A stretch of DNA of 64,000 nt from Amycolatopsis camponoti (GTDB lineage: Bacteria; Actinomycetota; Actinomycetes; Mycobacteriales; Pseudonocardiaceae), in the NCBI RefSeq assembly GCF_902497555.1, contig NZ_CABVGP010000001.1:2088501-2152500 (forward strand), written 5' to 3'. The notes beneath the pieces were generated by a model. That model saw only the letters and a program-made list of their open reading frames with translations. It searched no databases and was not told where the DNA came from. Positions 40,210 to 49,272 of the stretch are shown here, in pieces; the first letter of the stretch is position 1, and every line of letters begins with the position of its first letter. A program made the position numbers and the translations under genes.

Positions 40210-41673
40210 TCAGAGCGCGGGTTCGAGGGCGGGGGCGGGACGCAGCCGCAGCCAGCAGAGCCGGCCGATCACCAGTGCGCCGCCGACGAACTCTATCGGG
40301 AACAAGAGCATCCAGGGGGCGCCCGAACCGGTCACGTCGTAGATCTCCGGGCGCGGCCAGGCGATGTTCACGATCATGGCGATGCCGTAGAGAACGGCCG
40401 CTCCGTTCACCGGGACGCCCCAGCGGCCGAGGGAGAACAGCCCGGGCTCGGCGGGGAAGCGCCCGCGCAGCCGCTTCACCAGCAGGGGCCCGGTGACCAG
40501 CAGGTACGCCAGGTAGACGACCACCACCGACGTCCCGGTGATCGTGCTGAACAGCGTCGGGTTGCCGAGGTTGAGCAGCAGCAACCCGATCGCGAGCGCG
40601 CCGGACACGAGGGCCGGCGCGACCGGCGTCCCCGTGCGCGAACTCACCGACGAAAGTCGGGCGGAGGCGGGGAGCGCGCCGTCGCGGGCCATCGCGTAGA
40701 TCAGCCGGACGGTGCCCGTTTGGATGGTCAGGGTGCAGACGACGACGGCGATCGCGACGTCGGCGAGGAAGATCCGGCCGAGGGTGTCGCCGAAGACGGC
40801 GGTGATCACGTACGGCAGGCCGTGGCCGGCGAGCTGCCCGTCGGTGAGGCTCGGCGCGGCCATCAGCGCGGTGAGCACCACGGCCAGCCCGCCGATCCCG
40901 GACACGAGCACCGCTCGCAGCACCGCGCGCGGAGCGGCCCTTCGCGCGTTCTTCGTCTCTTCGGCGACCGACGCGGCGGTGTCGAAGCCGTAGAGGACGT
41001 ACGCCGCCATGAGCGCCGAAGCGAGCACTCCGCCTGTTCCGGCGCTCGTGCCGGGAGCGTCGTGCAGCACGACCTGCGGCCCGCGGACCGCGAACAGGGC
41101 CAGGCCGGTGATGAGGACGACGACGCCGAGCAGCTCGGCCGCGACCCCGACGTCGTTGATCCGCGCGATCAGCCGCACGCCGCCGGCGTTGACCGCGGTG
41201 GTGAAGAGGAGCAGGAGCGTGCCGAGCAGGACGGCGTTGGCCGCGCCCGACGGCGACGTCACCGCGGGGTCGCCGCCGACGAGCTGGAAGCCGTCCCACA
41301 CCGACGGGAGCACGATCTGCAGCGCGATCGCCGCGGCCGCGAGCGCGACGACGCAGCCGAGCAGCATCATCCAGCCGGCGAGCCAGCCGAGGAAGCCGCG
41401 GGCGAGCTGTTTCGCCCACTGGTACACGGATCCGGCGAGCGGGTAGCGCGCGGCGAGCTCGGCGAAGGTCAGCGCCACGAGGACCTGGCCGGCGAGCACC
41501 ACCGGCCACGTCCAGAAGAAGAGCGGACCGCCGAAGGTGTAGCCGAAGCCGAAGAGCTGGAAGACGGTCGTGAGGATCGAGACGAACGAAAAGCCGGCGG
41601 CGAAGGCGGAAAACCCGCCCAATGACCGGCGAAGCTCTTGACGGTAACCGAAGGCGGCGAGTTCGTCGGCCAT
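40210..41673 (-). CDS. APC-family permease of the urea/guanidine carboxylase operon
   Basis: 487 residues from ATG 41673, with AGGAG 5-10 bases upstream; a longer in-frame start at 41721 lacks one. It has about 12 helices typical of the amino-acid-polyamine-organocation family: GFSAFAAGFSFVSILTTVFQ in helix 1, PLAGSVYQWAKQLARGFLGWLAGW in helices 2-3, and YVLYGFDTAASVAEETKNAR near 230. It heads the operon and likely imports guanidine, urea or an amino-acid precursor. Divergent from a TetR gene. No riboswitch was seen in the leader. Confidence 0.88.
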   Translation of the reverse strand: MADELAAFGYRQELRRSLGGFSAFAAGFSFVSILTTVFQLFGFGYTFGGPLFFWTWPVVLAGQVLVALTFAELAARYPLAGSVYQWAKQLARGFLGWLAGWMMLLGCVVALAAAAIALQIVLPSVWDGFQLVGGDPAVTSPSGAANAVLLGTLLLLFTTAVNAGGVRLIARINDVGVAAELLGVVVLITGLALFAVRGPQVVLHDAPGTSAGTGGVLASALMAAYVLYGFDTAASVAEETKNARRAAPRAVLRAVLVSGIGGLAVVLTALMAAPSLTDGQLAGHGLPYVITAVFGDTLGRIFLADVAIAVVVCTLTIQTGTVRLIYAMARDGALPASARLSSVSSRTGTPVAPALVSGALAIGLLLLNLGNPTLFSTITGTSVVVVYLAYLLVTGPLLVKRLRGRFPAEPGLFSLGRWGVPVNGAAVLYGIAMIVNIAWPRPEIYDVTGSGAPWMLLFPIEFVGGALVIGRLCWLRLRPAPALEPAL

Positions 41674-41854
41674 GCACGCTCCTGACTTGGTTTCGATCGC
41701 ATGACAGAAATTAGGGGCCACGCAAGCGTTTTCCGATCTCCGGTGCGTTAGGAGCTTGTTAACGACCGCCTCGACCGCGCGTCAACGCCGACATGTGGGT
41801 GTAACCACGCCTCGGTGCGGGTGTCCGGGCGGCGAACCTGGCAAGATCACCGCC

Positions 41855-42520
41855 GTGGTCAAAGGGGTGGGGGTCGGCAGGCCCCGGGCGAGCGGCGCGG
41901 CGGCGAACCGGCCGGACGCGCGTCAAGCCGTGCTCGACGCGGCGGGGGAGCTGTTCACCGGAGCCGGCTACGCGGCGACGACGACGCGGGCGATCGCCGA
42001 ACGCGCGGGCCTGCGCCAGGCGTCGCTCTACTACCACTTCCCGGCCAAGGAAGACATCCTCGCGGCGCTGCTGGCCGAGACGGTCCGGCCGTCGCTCGAC
42101 GTGGCGGCCCGGCTGGTCGCGGGCTCGGCCCCGGCGGCGGTCCGGCTGTGGGCCCTGGCGTACGCGGACATCGGCCTGCTCGGCGGCGCTCACCACAACC
42201 TGGGCGCGCTGTACCTGCTGCCGGAGGTCGCTTCACCGAACCTGGCCCGCTTCCGAGCGGAGCGCGCGGACCTGAAGGCGGCGTACGGGCAGCTGGTGGC
42301 GGCGTGCGGCGTCGCGCCTTCGGCCGTGCCGATCCGGACCGACCTGGTGTTCGGGTTGGTGGAGAGCATCGCGGTGATCCGCAGGGACGACCCGGAGCTG
42401 GACGTCGAGGCCCACGTCCGCGAAGGCGCGGACGGCGTGGTCCGGCTGGTGGGGCTGCCGGAGCCGACGGAGGAGCTGCGCACCGAGGCCCACACGCTGC
42501 TGGCGACCCTCACCGGCTAG
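41855..42520 (+). CDS. TetR-family transcriptional regulator
   Basis: 221 residues from GTG 41855. The helix-turn-helix is at about 20-65: RQAVLDAAGELFTGAGYAA, TTTRAIAERAGLRQASLYYHF, PAKEDILAALL. The effector domain is helical, with no recognised subfamily. It is divergent from the urea/guanidine carboxylase operon across 182 bp, so it is the likely repressor of that operon in place of the guanidine riboswitch found in other bacteria. A strong hairpin after its stop ends the transcript. Confidence 0.88.
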   Translation: MVKGVGVGRPRASGAAANRPDARQAVLDAAGELFTGAGYAATTTRAIAERAGLRQASLYYHFPAKEDILAALLAETVRPSLDVAARLVAGSAPAAVRLWALAYADIGLLGGAHHNLGALYLLPEVASPNLARFRAERADLKAAYGQLVAACGVAPSAVPIRTDLVFGLVESIAVIRRDDPELDVEAHVREGADGVVRLVGLPEPTEELRTEAHTLLATLTG

Positions 42521-42542
42521 CGACGCTGGTCTGCCGCAGCGG

Positions 42543-42588
42543 GTCGTGAGTGAGAAACAGTGTTCTAGCCCGGTTTCTCACTCACGAC
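42543..42588. terminator. bidirectional hairpin terminator between TetR and RNase D genes
   Basis: Perfect 16-bp arms (GTCGTGAGTGAGAAAC and its complement) enclose a 14-base loop. It sits between the convergent tetR stop at 42520 and the RNase D stop at 42592. Each arm has an A- or T-containing inner part and no long U tract. The GTGAGTGAGAAAC word could also be a dispersed repeat in this genome. Confidence 0.78.
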
Positions 42589-42591
42589 GGG

Positions 42592-43836
42592 TCAGGAAGC
42601 CGTCGTCTGCAGGGCCTTGCTCAACGCCGTCGCCGTCAACTCGATCTGCCACGGCCGCGCTCCGCCCGCTCGCAGCACCTCCGCCACCGTGTCCTCGTCC
42701 GTCGAGGCCGGGGGACGCCAGCACGTGCGGCGCACCAGGTCCGGCAGCAGCAGGTTCTCCACCGGCAGCCGCCGGTCCTCCGCGATCGCCGTCAGTGCCG
42801 CTCGCACCGCCGACAGCCGGGCCGCCGCGTCCGGGTCCTTGTCCGCCCAGCGGTTCACCGGGGGCGGGCCGTCCGTCGGCTGGGACGGTGACGGCAGCTC
42901 GGAAGCCGGGAGCGCGCGCGCCGCCTGGAGGTGGCGGAGCCAGTTCGCCGTGTACTTGCGCTGGACGCGGCCGCTGAACACCGGCAGCGCCTGGAGGTCC
43001 TCGACCGTCTTCGGGTCGGCCGTCACCGCGTTGATGATCGCGCTGTCCGGCAGGATCCGGCTCGGCGCGCGGTCGCGTTTGCGGGCCAGCTCGTCGCGGG
43101 CCTGCCACAGCTCGCGGACCGCCGCCAAGCCGCGCGGGTTGCGGATCTTGTGGACGCCGGACGTCCGGCGCCACGGCTCGGCCCGCGGTGCGGGCGGCGG
43201 GGCGGTGCGGACGTTCTCGAACTCCTGCCGCGCCCACTCCAGCTTGCCCTGGGCGCCCAGCTCCGCCTCCAGCTTTTCGCGCAGCTGGATGAGCAGCTCG
43301 ACGTCGAGGGCCGCGTAGTTGAGCCAGTCGACCGGCAGCGGCCGCTTGGACCAGTCGGCCGCGCTGTGCCCCTTCTCGAGGGTGTAGCCCAGCAGCAGCT
43401 CGACCAGCGTCCCCAGCGCGACGCGCTCGTAGCCCGCCAGCCGGCCGGCCAGCTCGGTGTCGAACAGCGCCGCCGGGTGCAGGTCCAGCTCGGCGAGACA
43501 GGGGAGGTCCTGGGAGGCGGCGTGCAGCACCCACTCCAGGGAATTCAAGACGTTCTTCAGCGGGGTGAGGTCGTCCAGCTCGGTCGGGTCGATCAGGACC
43601 GTGCCGGAACCCTCGCGCCGCAGCTGGACGAGGTAGGCCTTGGGCCAGTACCGGTAGCCGGACGCGCGTTCGGTGTCGACGGCGACGGCGCCCGTACCCG
43701 CGGCCAGCCGCGCGCAGGCCTCAGCCAGCGCGGACTGGTCCGTGACCACCGGGGGCGTGCCCTCGGTGGGTTCGCGTAGCAGCACAGGGCCGCCCGTGGA
43801 CTCGATTTCCATCCCGGAGGCCTCTGCACTTCCCAT
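42592..43836 (-). CDS. ribonuclease D-type 3'-5' exoribonuclease with HRDC domain
   Basis: 414 residues from ATG 43836. DEDD exonuclease fold at 30-210: first carboxylates in AVAVDTERASGYRYWPKAYL, second in VLHAASQDLPCLAEL, and the last acidic residue in YAALDVELLIQL. The HRDC domain at about 245-325 (LAAVRELWQARDELARKRDRAP) binds nucleic acid. RNase D trims tRNA and other small RNA 3' ends. It is the Rv2681 counterpart and picks up the ancestral gene order after the accessory insert. Confidence 0.92.
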   Translation of the reverse strand: MGSAEASGMEIESTGGPVLLREPTEGTPPVVTDQSALAEACARLAAGTGAVAVDTERASGYRYWPKAYLVQLRREGSGTVLIDPTELDDLTPLKNVLNSLEWVLHAASQDLPCLAELDLHPAALFDTELAGRLAGYERVALGTLVELLLGYTLEKGHSAADWSKRPLPVDWLNYAALDVELLIQLREKLEAELGAQGKLEWARQEFENVRTAPPPAPRAEPWRRTSGVHKIRNPRGLAAVRELWQARDELARKRDRAPSRILPDSAIINAVTADPKTVEDLQALPVFSGRVQRKYTANWLRHLQAARALPASELPSPSQPTDGPPPVNRWADKDPDAAARLSAVRAALTAIAEDRRLPVENLLLPDLVRRTCWRPPASTDEDTVAEVLRAGGARPWQIELTATALSKALQTTAS

Positions 43837-43904
43837 AACCGACGACCCTACGGGACGGGCGTACCGCGCCTGGTCCGCCCGCCCCGCAGGGAGGTTCGTC
43901 TGCG

Positions 43905-44621
43905 TCAGCGGATGACGCCGGCTCGCATGGCCAGCGCAACCATCTGAGCCCGGTCGCCCGTGCCGAGCTTGCGCCCGATCCGGGACAGGTGGGACTTGAC
44001 GGTGAGAGCGGAGAGCGAAAGCTCCTCGCCGATCTCCTTGTTGGACTGTCCGTCGGCGACCAGCTGGAGCACCTCCACCTCACGAGCGGACAGCTCGCGC
44101 GGGGTGTTGTCGGTGCCCGCGACGCGGGTCCCGGTGGCCAGCACCGGAGCCACGCTCGGGTCGGCGTAGACGCCGCCCTCGAGCACACGCCGCACGCCAT
44201 CGGTCACGACGACCGGTGACGCGGACTTCAGCAGGTACGCCTGGGCCCCGGCCTGGAAGGCCGAGCGGACCGCGTACGGGTCGTCCGAGGATGCGAGTAC
44301 GACCACGCGCGGCCAGCCGTGGCTACGGAGTTCCGTAACCAGCTCGATGCCGCTGCCGTCCGGCAGTCCGAGATCGAGGATCGCCAGGTCACAAGGCCCA
44401 GTGGCCTGTGCTCGCGCCCTCGCTTCGGCCACCGTGGCGGCTTCGTGAACGGTACCCGCACCCATCTGTGCGAGTCTTGCTGCGATTGCCTCCCTCAACA
44501 GCGGGTGGTCATCGACCACCAACACGGAAAAAAGCTCTTCCCGCGGGTGCGGAACCATGCTCGCCGGCAATGCACCGGCTGGCGTGGATCGGACGGCCTG
44601 AGAAATGCCGACGGTAGCCAC
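43905..44621 (-). CDS. orphan NarL/LuxR-type response regulator
   Basis: 238 residues from GTG 44621, with GGGAGG upstream; an ORF start at 44663 lacks one. Receiver domain about 30-145: SVLVVDDHPLLRE, the phosphoacceptor in LAILDLGLPDGSG near 82, and AYLLKSASP. LuxR-type HTH about 170-235: LSAREVEVLQLVADGQSNKE and LSALTVKSHLSRIGRKLG. No histidine kinase is adjacent, so the partner is elsewhere or absent. It sits 68 bp upstream of the RNase D start and is transcribed the same way. Confidence 0.9.
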   Translation of the reverse strand: MATVGISQAVRSTPAGALPASMVPHPREELFSVLVVDDHPLLREAIAARLAQMGAGTVHEAATVAEARARAQATGPCDLAILDLGLPDGSGIELVTELRSHGWPRVVVLASSDDPYAVRSAFQAGAQAYLLKSASPVVVTDGVRRVLEGGVYADPSVAPVLATGTRVAGTDNTPRELSAREVEVLQLVADGQSNKEIGEELSLSALTVKSHLSRIGRKLGTGDRAQMVALAMRAGVIR

Positions 44622-45402
44622 GTCACTACCTCCCTGGAGTCGGTCGTGCCCCCCGACCGGCACCGGGACCTTCGGCCGTTCAGCCGCGCCAGCTTTAGAC
44701 CGAAAGTGGTGTCGTCGAAGGCACTGTAGCCGCCCTGGGCCCTTCGCGGGGGGATCGAATGGGTATCTATCTCAAACGAACAGTCACTCAGTGGGTTCGG
44801 AGTAACACGATCGGGCTAGTACACGGCCGGTTGCTAACGGATAGCCCAGCGAACACGATGCAAAGAAGTTACCGGCGCCCAAATGGCCGTGCAGATGAGG
44901 TGTGCAGCTGCCGGTGCGCGTAGTGACGAGGGGCCGGATGGGGTCCCGGAGGGCCGGAATGTGCCTCCGGCCGGGGCATGATCAACTTCGCGGATCGGCT
45001 TCCGAGAGGCGCCTGGAAGCCGGGAACGGTGACTGTCCGTGGCTCTCGCCGACTGTCTCCGGGTCGTCGGGCCCAAGTTGATCTTGTTGCGGTGAGTGAC
45101 CACGCCGCGTCACGAACGGGGGCACCGGCGAAGACGTGAAACGGCCTCAGGAACGTCGGGGCGGTCCGCCGGGTGGGCAGCCGCCGTCCGGCCGCTCCGC
45201 CTGCCGGTGGTGCGCCGAGGGGGCCGATCGGGGGTTCCCGTTGGTTTGGACTGCGTTCAGCGGACGTGAAATTTGCTCACATCCATACAAGGGTTGGGGC
45301 GCGGACGGCCGGGGGAGCGCGGCCGTTGCCGATCCGTTGCCGATGATCGCCCGGACGGCCGCGCGGCGGCGCCCCTCCCCGACGGGAGGCAGTGGCCTCC
45401 GG
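44622..45402. other. 780-bp intergenic region with several hairpins and a separated inverted repeat
   Basis: No convincing gene is present; the open frames here lack typical codon bias or start sites. Features seen: hairpin GGCCGGA..TCCGGCC at 44952-44972; hairpin CGGCTTCC..GGAAGCCG at 44996-45022; the inverted words GATCAACTT (44980-44988) and AAGTTGATC (45075-45083) that bracket both; and GGAGGC-AGTG-GCCTCC at 45385-45400 just past the DUF3000 stop, a possible terminator. The AT-richer stretch 44755-44800 (TATCTATCTCAAACG) is a plausible promoter for the response regulator. Confidence 0.55.
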
Positions 45403-45966
45403 TCAGGAGCTCTGGCGCTGCCCGAAGAGCGTCACGCCGACCGGCGGCAGGCCCACGACACTGGCCATGACCTGGCAGAACGCCTGCCCGTGCGGCAACA
45501 GCCCGGCGTCCGTCGGCGTCCACGACGCCCGCAGCTCCAGGTCGTCTGTGCGCGCCGGCCCGGAGATGTCGCCGAAACGGGCCGACGACGTCTCCGTCAC
45601 CGTGCCGCCCAGCGCCGTCCAGCTCGCGCCCGACACCTCGAGGGCGTCGGTCAGCCACGACCAGCCGACCGCCGGCAGGAACGGGTCGGTCGCCAGCTCG
45701 CGGTCCAGCTCCGCACGCACGTACATGACCAGGCGGAGGACGCCGTCCCAGCCCTCTTGGCCCTCGGGGTCGTGCAGCAGGACCAACCGGCCCGAGGCCA
45801 GCACGTCCGCCGGCCCGGCAACTTCGCAGCTGACCGCGTACGACCACGGCGCGAGCCGCTGCGGGGCCCGCATCGGCTCCAGCAGCACCTCCCGGCGGGG
45901 CCGGACGGACTGCAGCGCCACAACTGCTTCACGGAAGAGTTCGGGCACTGGCGTCATCGCGGTCAC
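45403..45966 (-). CDS. DUF3000 family protein
   Basis: 187 residues from GTG 45966 (ATG 45957 is an alternative). A single alpha/beta domain: LFREAVVALQSVRPRREVLLEP, LAPWSYAVSCEV, GRLVLLHDPEGQEGWDG, VMYVRAELDRELATDPFL and a C-terminal SWTPTDAGLLPHGQAFCQ. The family is restricted to actinobacteria and its function is unknown. It corresponds to Rv2680 and is divergent from hemE, an arrangement kept in mycobacteria. A small hairpin follows its stop. Confidence 0.82.
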   Translation of the reverse strand: MTAMTPVPELFREAVVALQSVRPRREVLLEPMRAPQRLAPWSYAVSCEVAGPADVLASGRLVLLHDPEGQEGWDGVLRLVMYVRAELDRELATDPFLPAVGWSWLTDALEVSGASWTALGGTVTETSSARFGDISGPARTDDLELRASWTPTDAGLLPHGQAFCQVMASVVGLPPVGVTLFGQRQSS

Positions 45967-46054
45967 GCTTCGACTTTAGGGCGGGCACGCCCCGTTGCGG
46001 GCGCAGGCGCGCCGATGGAAGCACCGTCCCCAGCTCGTGGCACGATTGACGGCG

Positions 46055-47125
46055 ATGTCTCCGACCACGCCCCTGCCGCAGCGAGCCGCCCCGTCCGGCC
46101 GCCGCGAGCTGCCCGAAGCCCCGTTCCTGGCCGCCGCGCGCGGCGAACGCCCGGCGCGCACGCCCGTCTGGTTCATGCGCCAGGCCGGCCGCTCGCTGCC
46201 CGAGTACCGCGCGCTGCGCGAGGGCGTGCCGATGCTCGACGCCTGTTTCGACCCCGAGATGCTCGCCGAGATCACGCTGCAGCCGGTCCGCCGGCACGCG
46301 GTCGACGCGGCCATCCTCTTCAGCGACATCGTCGTGCCGCTGAAGGCCGCCGGGGTCGACATCGACATCGTCCCCGGCACCGGCCCGGTGGTCGCGGCGC
46401 CGGTGCGCGACCTCGCCGCCGTGAAGGCGCTGCCGGAGCTGGCGCCGGACCAGGTCGCGAAGGTCGCCGACGGCGTCCGGCTGCTGGTCGAGCGGCTCGG
46501 CGGGACGCCGCTGATCGGCTTCGCCGGTGCGCCGTTCACACTGGCCAGCTACCTCATCGAGGGCGGCCCGAGCCGCAACCACGAGCACACCAAGGCCCTG
46601 ATGCACTCGTCGCCGGAGGTCTGGCACGAGCTGGCCGGCCGCCTGGCCGACATCGCGCTGACGTTCCTGCGCGCGCAGCTCGACGCCGGCGTCGACGCGA
46701 TCCAGCTGTTCGACTCCTGGGCAGGCGCGCTGTCGGAGCGGGACTATCGCGAGTTCGTGCTGCCCCACTCGGCGAAGGTCCTCGACGGCGTCGCCGCGTA
46801 CGGCGTGCCGCGGATCCACTTCGGCGTCGGTACCGGCGAGCTCCTCGTCGCCATGCGCGAAGCGGGCGCGGACGTCGTCGGCGTCGACTGGCGGATCCCG
46901 CTCGACGAAGCGGTCCGGCGCCTCGGCGGCAGCGCCGTCGTGCAGGGCAACCTCGACCCGGCGCTGCTGCACGCGTCCTGGCCGGTCCTCGAAGCCGAGG
47001 TCCGCCGGATCGTCGAAGAGGGACGGGCGGCCGACGGCCACATCTTCAACCTCGGCCACGGCGTGCTGCCGGGCGTCGACCCCGACGTGCTGACCCGCGT
47101 GGTCGGGCTGGTGCACGAGCTGTGA
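46055..47125 (+). CDS. hemE: uroporphyrinogen decarboxylase
   Basis: 356 residues from ATG 46055. The N-terminal signature [16 protein letters not shown] near 35 holds the two substrate-binding arginines, with the catalytic aspartate in [10 protein letters not shown] near 90 and [17 protein letters not shown] near 155. It removes four carboxyl groups from uroporphyrinogen III to give coproporphyrinogen III, the branch compound of heme synthesis. It opens a coupled set: its stop overlaps cgoX as GTGA. Rv2678c is the counterpart. Confidence 0.96.
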   Translation: MSPTTPLPQRAAPSGRRELPEAPFLAAARGERPARTPVWFMRQAGRSLPEYRALREGVPMLDACFDPEMLAEITLQPVRRHAVDAAILFSDIVVPLKAAGVDIDIVPGTGPVVAAPVRDLAAVKALPELAPDQVAKVADGVRLLVERLGGTPLIGFAGAPFTLASYLIEGGPSRNHEHTKALMHSSPEVWHELAGRLADIALTFLRAQLDAGVDAIQLFDSWAGALSERDYREFVLPHSAKVLDGVAAYGVPRIHFGVGTGELLVAMREAGADVVGVDWRIPLDEAVRRLGGSAVVQGNLDPALLHASWPVLEAEVRRIVEEGRAADGHIFNLGHGVLPGVDPDVLTRVVGLVHEL

Positions 47126-48522
47126 AGCGCGTCGCCGTCGTCGGCGGGGGCGTTTCGGGGCTGACCGCGGCGTACCGGCTGCGGCGGCTGCTCGGCGACA
47201 GCGCCGAGATCGTCGTGTTCGAGAAGACGAAGACGCCGGGCGGGAAGCTGCGCACGGCCGAACTGGCCGGCGTCCCGTACGACGTCGGCGCGGAGGCCTT
47301 CCTCGTCCGCCGTCCCGAGATGCTCGAGCTGGCCCGCGAGGTCGGCCTCGACGTCGTCCACCCGACAAAGGCACGCGCGAAGATCCACGCGGGCGGCACC
47401 GTCACCGGCCTGCCGCCGGGCACCGTCATGGGCGTCCCGGCGTCGGCGGAGTCGGTGGCCGGAGTGCTGTCCGAGGCCGGGCGGCGGGCCGTCGAGGCCG
47501 AGCCGTCGCTGCCCGAGCTGCGGCTGCCGAGCGGTGACCTGCCGCTCGGGCCGCTGCTGCGCGAGCGGTTCGGCGACGAGCTGGTCGACCGGCTCGTCGA
47601 CCCGTTGCTCGGCGGCGTCTACGCGGGCGGCGCGGACGGTCTGGGCCTGCGCGCGACCATGCCCGGCCTGGCCGCGGCGGTGGCCGCGGGAGCCGGTTCG
47701 CTGACCGCGGCGGCGAAGGCGCAGCTGCCCGCTTCGCCGAGTACGGCGCCGGTGTTCGGGACGGTCCCCGGTGGCCTGGGCACGCTGGTCGACCGGCTCA
47801 CCGAGCTGTCCGGCGCCGAGCTGCGGACCGGGCTGCCGGTCTGCGACATCGAGCGGCACGGCACCGGCTGGCGGCTGCGGATCGGCGCGAACCCCACGGC
47901 GCACGCGCCGGCGGACAACACGGTCGAGGCCGACGCGGTCGTGCTCGCGGTGCCCGCGCCCTCGGCCCGGCGGCTGCTGGCCGAGCTGGTGCCCGCGGCT
48001 TCGGCGGCGTTCGGCGAGGTCGAGCTGGCCTCGATGGCCGTGGTGGCGCTCGCGCTGCCGCCCGGCACGCGCCTGCCCGACGCGTCGGGGATCCTGATCG
48101 GCGCCGGCGAAAGCGACTCCTCGGGCAAGCCGTACGCGGCGAAGGCGTTCACGTTCTCTTCGCGCAAGTGGGCGCACTTCGGCACCGGCCCGGTGCTGGT
48201 CCGCGGCTCGGTCGGGCGGTTCGGCGACCTGGGCGCGTTGCAGGCCGACGACGTCGAGCTGGTCCGCGTGGTCCGCGACGACCTCGCGCGGCTGACGGGC
48301 GTGCGGGCGTCGCCGGTCGAGACGCTGGTGACGCGCTGGGGCGGCGGGCTGCCGCAGTACGGCACGGGCCACCTCGAGCGCGTGGAGCGGATCGAGAAGG
48401 CGATCGCGCAGGTGCCGGGGCTCGCGGTGGCGGGGGCGACCCTGCACGGCGTGGGGCTCCCGGCGTGCGTGGCGACGGCCGAGGCGGCGGCGCACCGGAT
48501 CGCGGCCCACCTCGCTTCGTGA
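47122..48522 (+). CDS. cgoX: coproporphyrinogen III oxidase, HemY type (CgoX)
   Basis: 466 residues from GTG 47122. The FAD-binding dinucleotide fold opens the protein: [17 protein letters not shown], with the glutamate in [12 protein letters not shown]. Other landmarks are [15 protein letters not shown] near 160 and the C-terminal FAD motif [18 protein letters not shown]. In actinobacteria the HemY enzyme oxidises coproporphyrinogen III to coproporphyrin III rather than acting on protoporphyrinogen. Often called hemY or hemG. Translation is coupled to hemE. Confidence 0.94.
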   Translation: MKRVAVVGGGVSGLTAAYRLRRLLGDSAEIVVFEKTKTPGGKLRTAELAGVPYDVGAEAFLVRRPEMLELAREVGLDVVHPTKARAKIHAGGTVTGLPPGTVMGVPASAESVAGVLSEAGRRAVEAEPSLPELRLPSGDLPLGPLLRERFGDELVDRLVDPLLGGVYAGGADGLGLRATMPGLAAAVAAGAGSLTAAAKAQLPASPSTAPVFGTVPGGLGTLVDRLTELSGAELRTGLPVCDIERHGTGWRLRIGANPTAHAPADNTVEADAVVLAVPAPSARRLLAELVPAASAAFGEVELASMAVVALALPPGTRLPDASGILIGAGESDSSGKPYAAKAFTFSSRKWAHFGTGPVLVRGSVGRFGDLGALQADDVELVRVVRDDLARLTGVRASPVETLVTRWGGGLPQYGTGHLERVERIEKAIAQVPGLAVAGATLHGVGLPACVATAEAAAHRIAAHLAS

Positions 48523-48579
48523 GTGCTCTCACCTGACCCGTGGCAGCGCCCGCGTCGTCGCGGTGACAGGATGGGAACC

Positions 48580-49272
48580 ATGGCGCGGGTCAACTACAAC
48601 GAGCTCAACGACACCATCCGCTACACCACCTGGTCGGTCTTCCGGATCGAGCCGGGCCGGCTGGGCGAGGACCGCGGGACGGCCGGTCGCGAGACGACCG
48701 AGTACCTCGACGGCCTGGAGGCGAAGGGTGTCGTCGTCCGCGGTGTCTACGACCTCTCCGGCCTGCGCGCCGACGCCGACTACATGATCTGGTGGCACGC
48801 CGAGGAGATCGAGCAGGTCCAGGCGGCCTACTCGGGCTTCCGCCGGACCCCGCTCGGCCGCGCGTCGACGCCGGTCTGGAGCCAGACCGCGCTGCACCGG
48901 CCCGCGGAGTTCAACAAGAGCCACATCCCGGCGTTCCTCGCCGGCGAAGAGGCCCGCAAGTTCATCTGCGTCTACCCGTTCGTCCGCTCCTACGAGTGGT
49001 ACCTGCTGCCGGACGCCGACCGCCGCAAGATGCTCGCCGACCACGGCAAGGAAGCCCGCGACTACCCGGACGTGCGCGCCAACACCGTCGCGTCGTTCGC
49101 GCTGGGCGACTACGAGTGGATCCTGGCCTTCGAAGCCGACGAGCTGCACCGGATCGTCGACCTGATGCGCCACCTGCGCGGCACCGAGGCGCGGCTGCAC
49201 GTGCGCGAGGAGATCCCGTTCTACACCGGCACGCGCGTGCCGCCCGCCGAGCTCGTCGCGGCCCTGCCCTAG
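48580..49272 (+). CDS. chdC: coproheme decarboxylase (HemQ)
   Basis: 230 residues from ATG 48580 ([20 protein letters not shown]); an ATG 9 bp earlier fits less well with the AGGATGGGA ribosome site and with the usual N-terminus. Chlorite-dismutase fold. The axial histidine is expected near 160 in the helix before [17 protein letters not shown], and the catalytic tyrosine in [11 protein letters not shown] near 135. It converts coproheme to heme b with peroxide, the last step of the coproporphyrin-dependent route. The ferrochelatase gene cpfC is not in this window. Confidence 0.94.
   Translation: MARVNYNELNDTIRYTTWSVFRIEPGRLGEDRGTAGRETTEYLDGLEAKGVVVRGVYDLSGLRADADYMIWWHAEEIEQVQAAYSGFRRTPLGRASTPVWSQTALHRPAEFNKSHIPAFLAGEEARKFICVYPFVRSYEWYLLPDADRRKMLADHGKEARDYPDVRANTVASFALGDYEWILAFEADELHRIVDLMRHLRGTEARLHVREEIPFYTGTRVPPAELVAALP

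Noticed and set aside
41674..41854. Possible guanidine riboswitch in the leader of the carboxylase operon
   Set aside because: Reading the minus strand I found none of the conserved ykkC blocks nor paired mini-ykkC hairpins; only a covariance search could exclude a divergent form.
45136..46054. Extended hemE/cgoX-frame start producing an 1128-residue protein
   Set aside because: The frame upstream of 47122 runs out of phase with hemE and opposite DUF3000; cgoX starts at the GTG overlapping the hemE stop.
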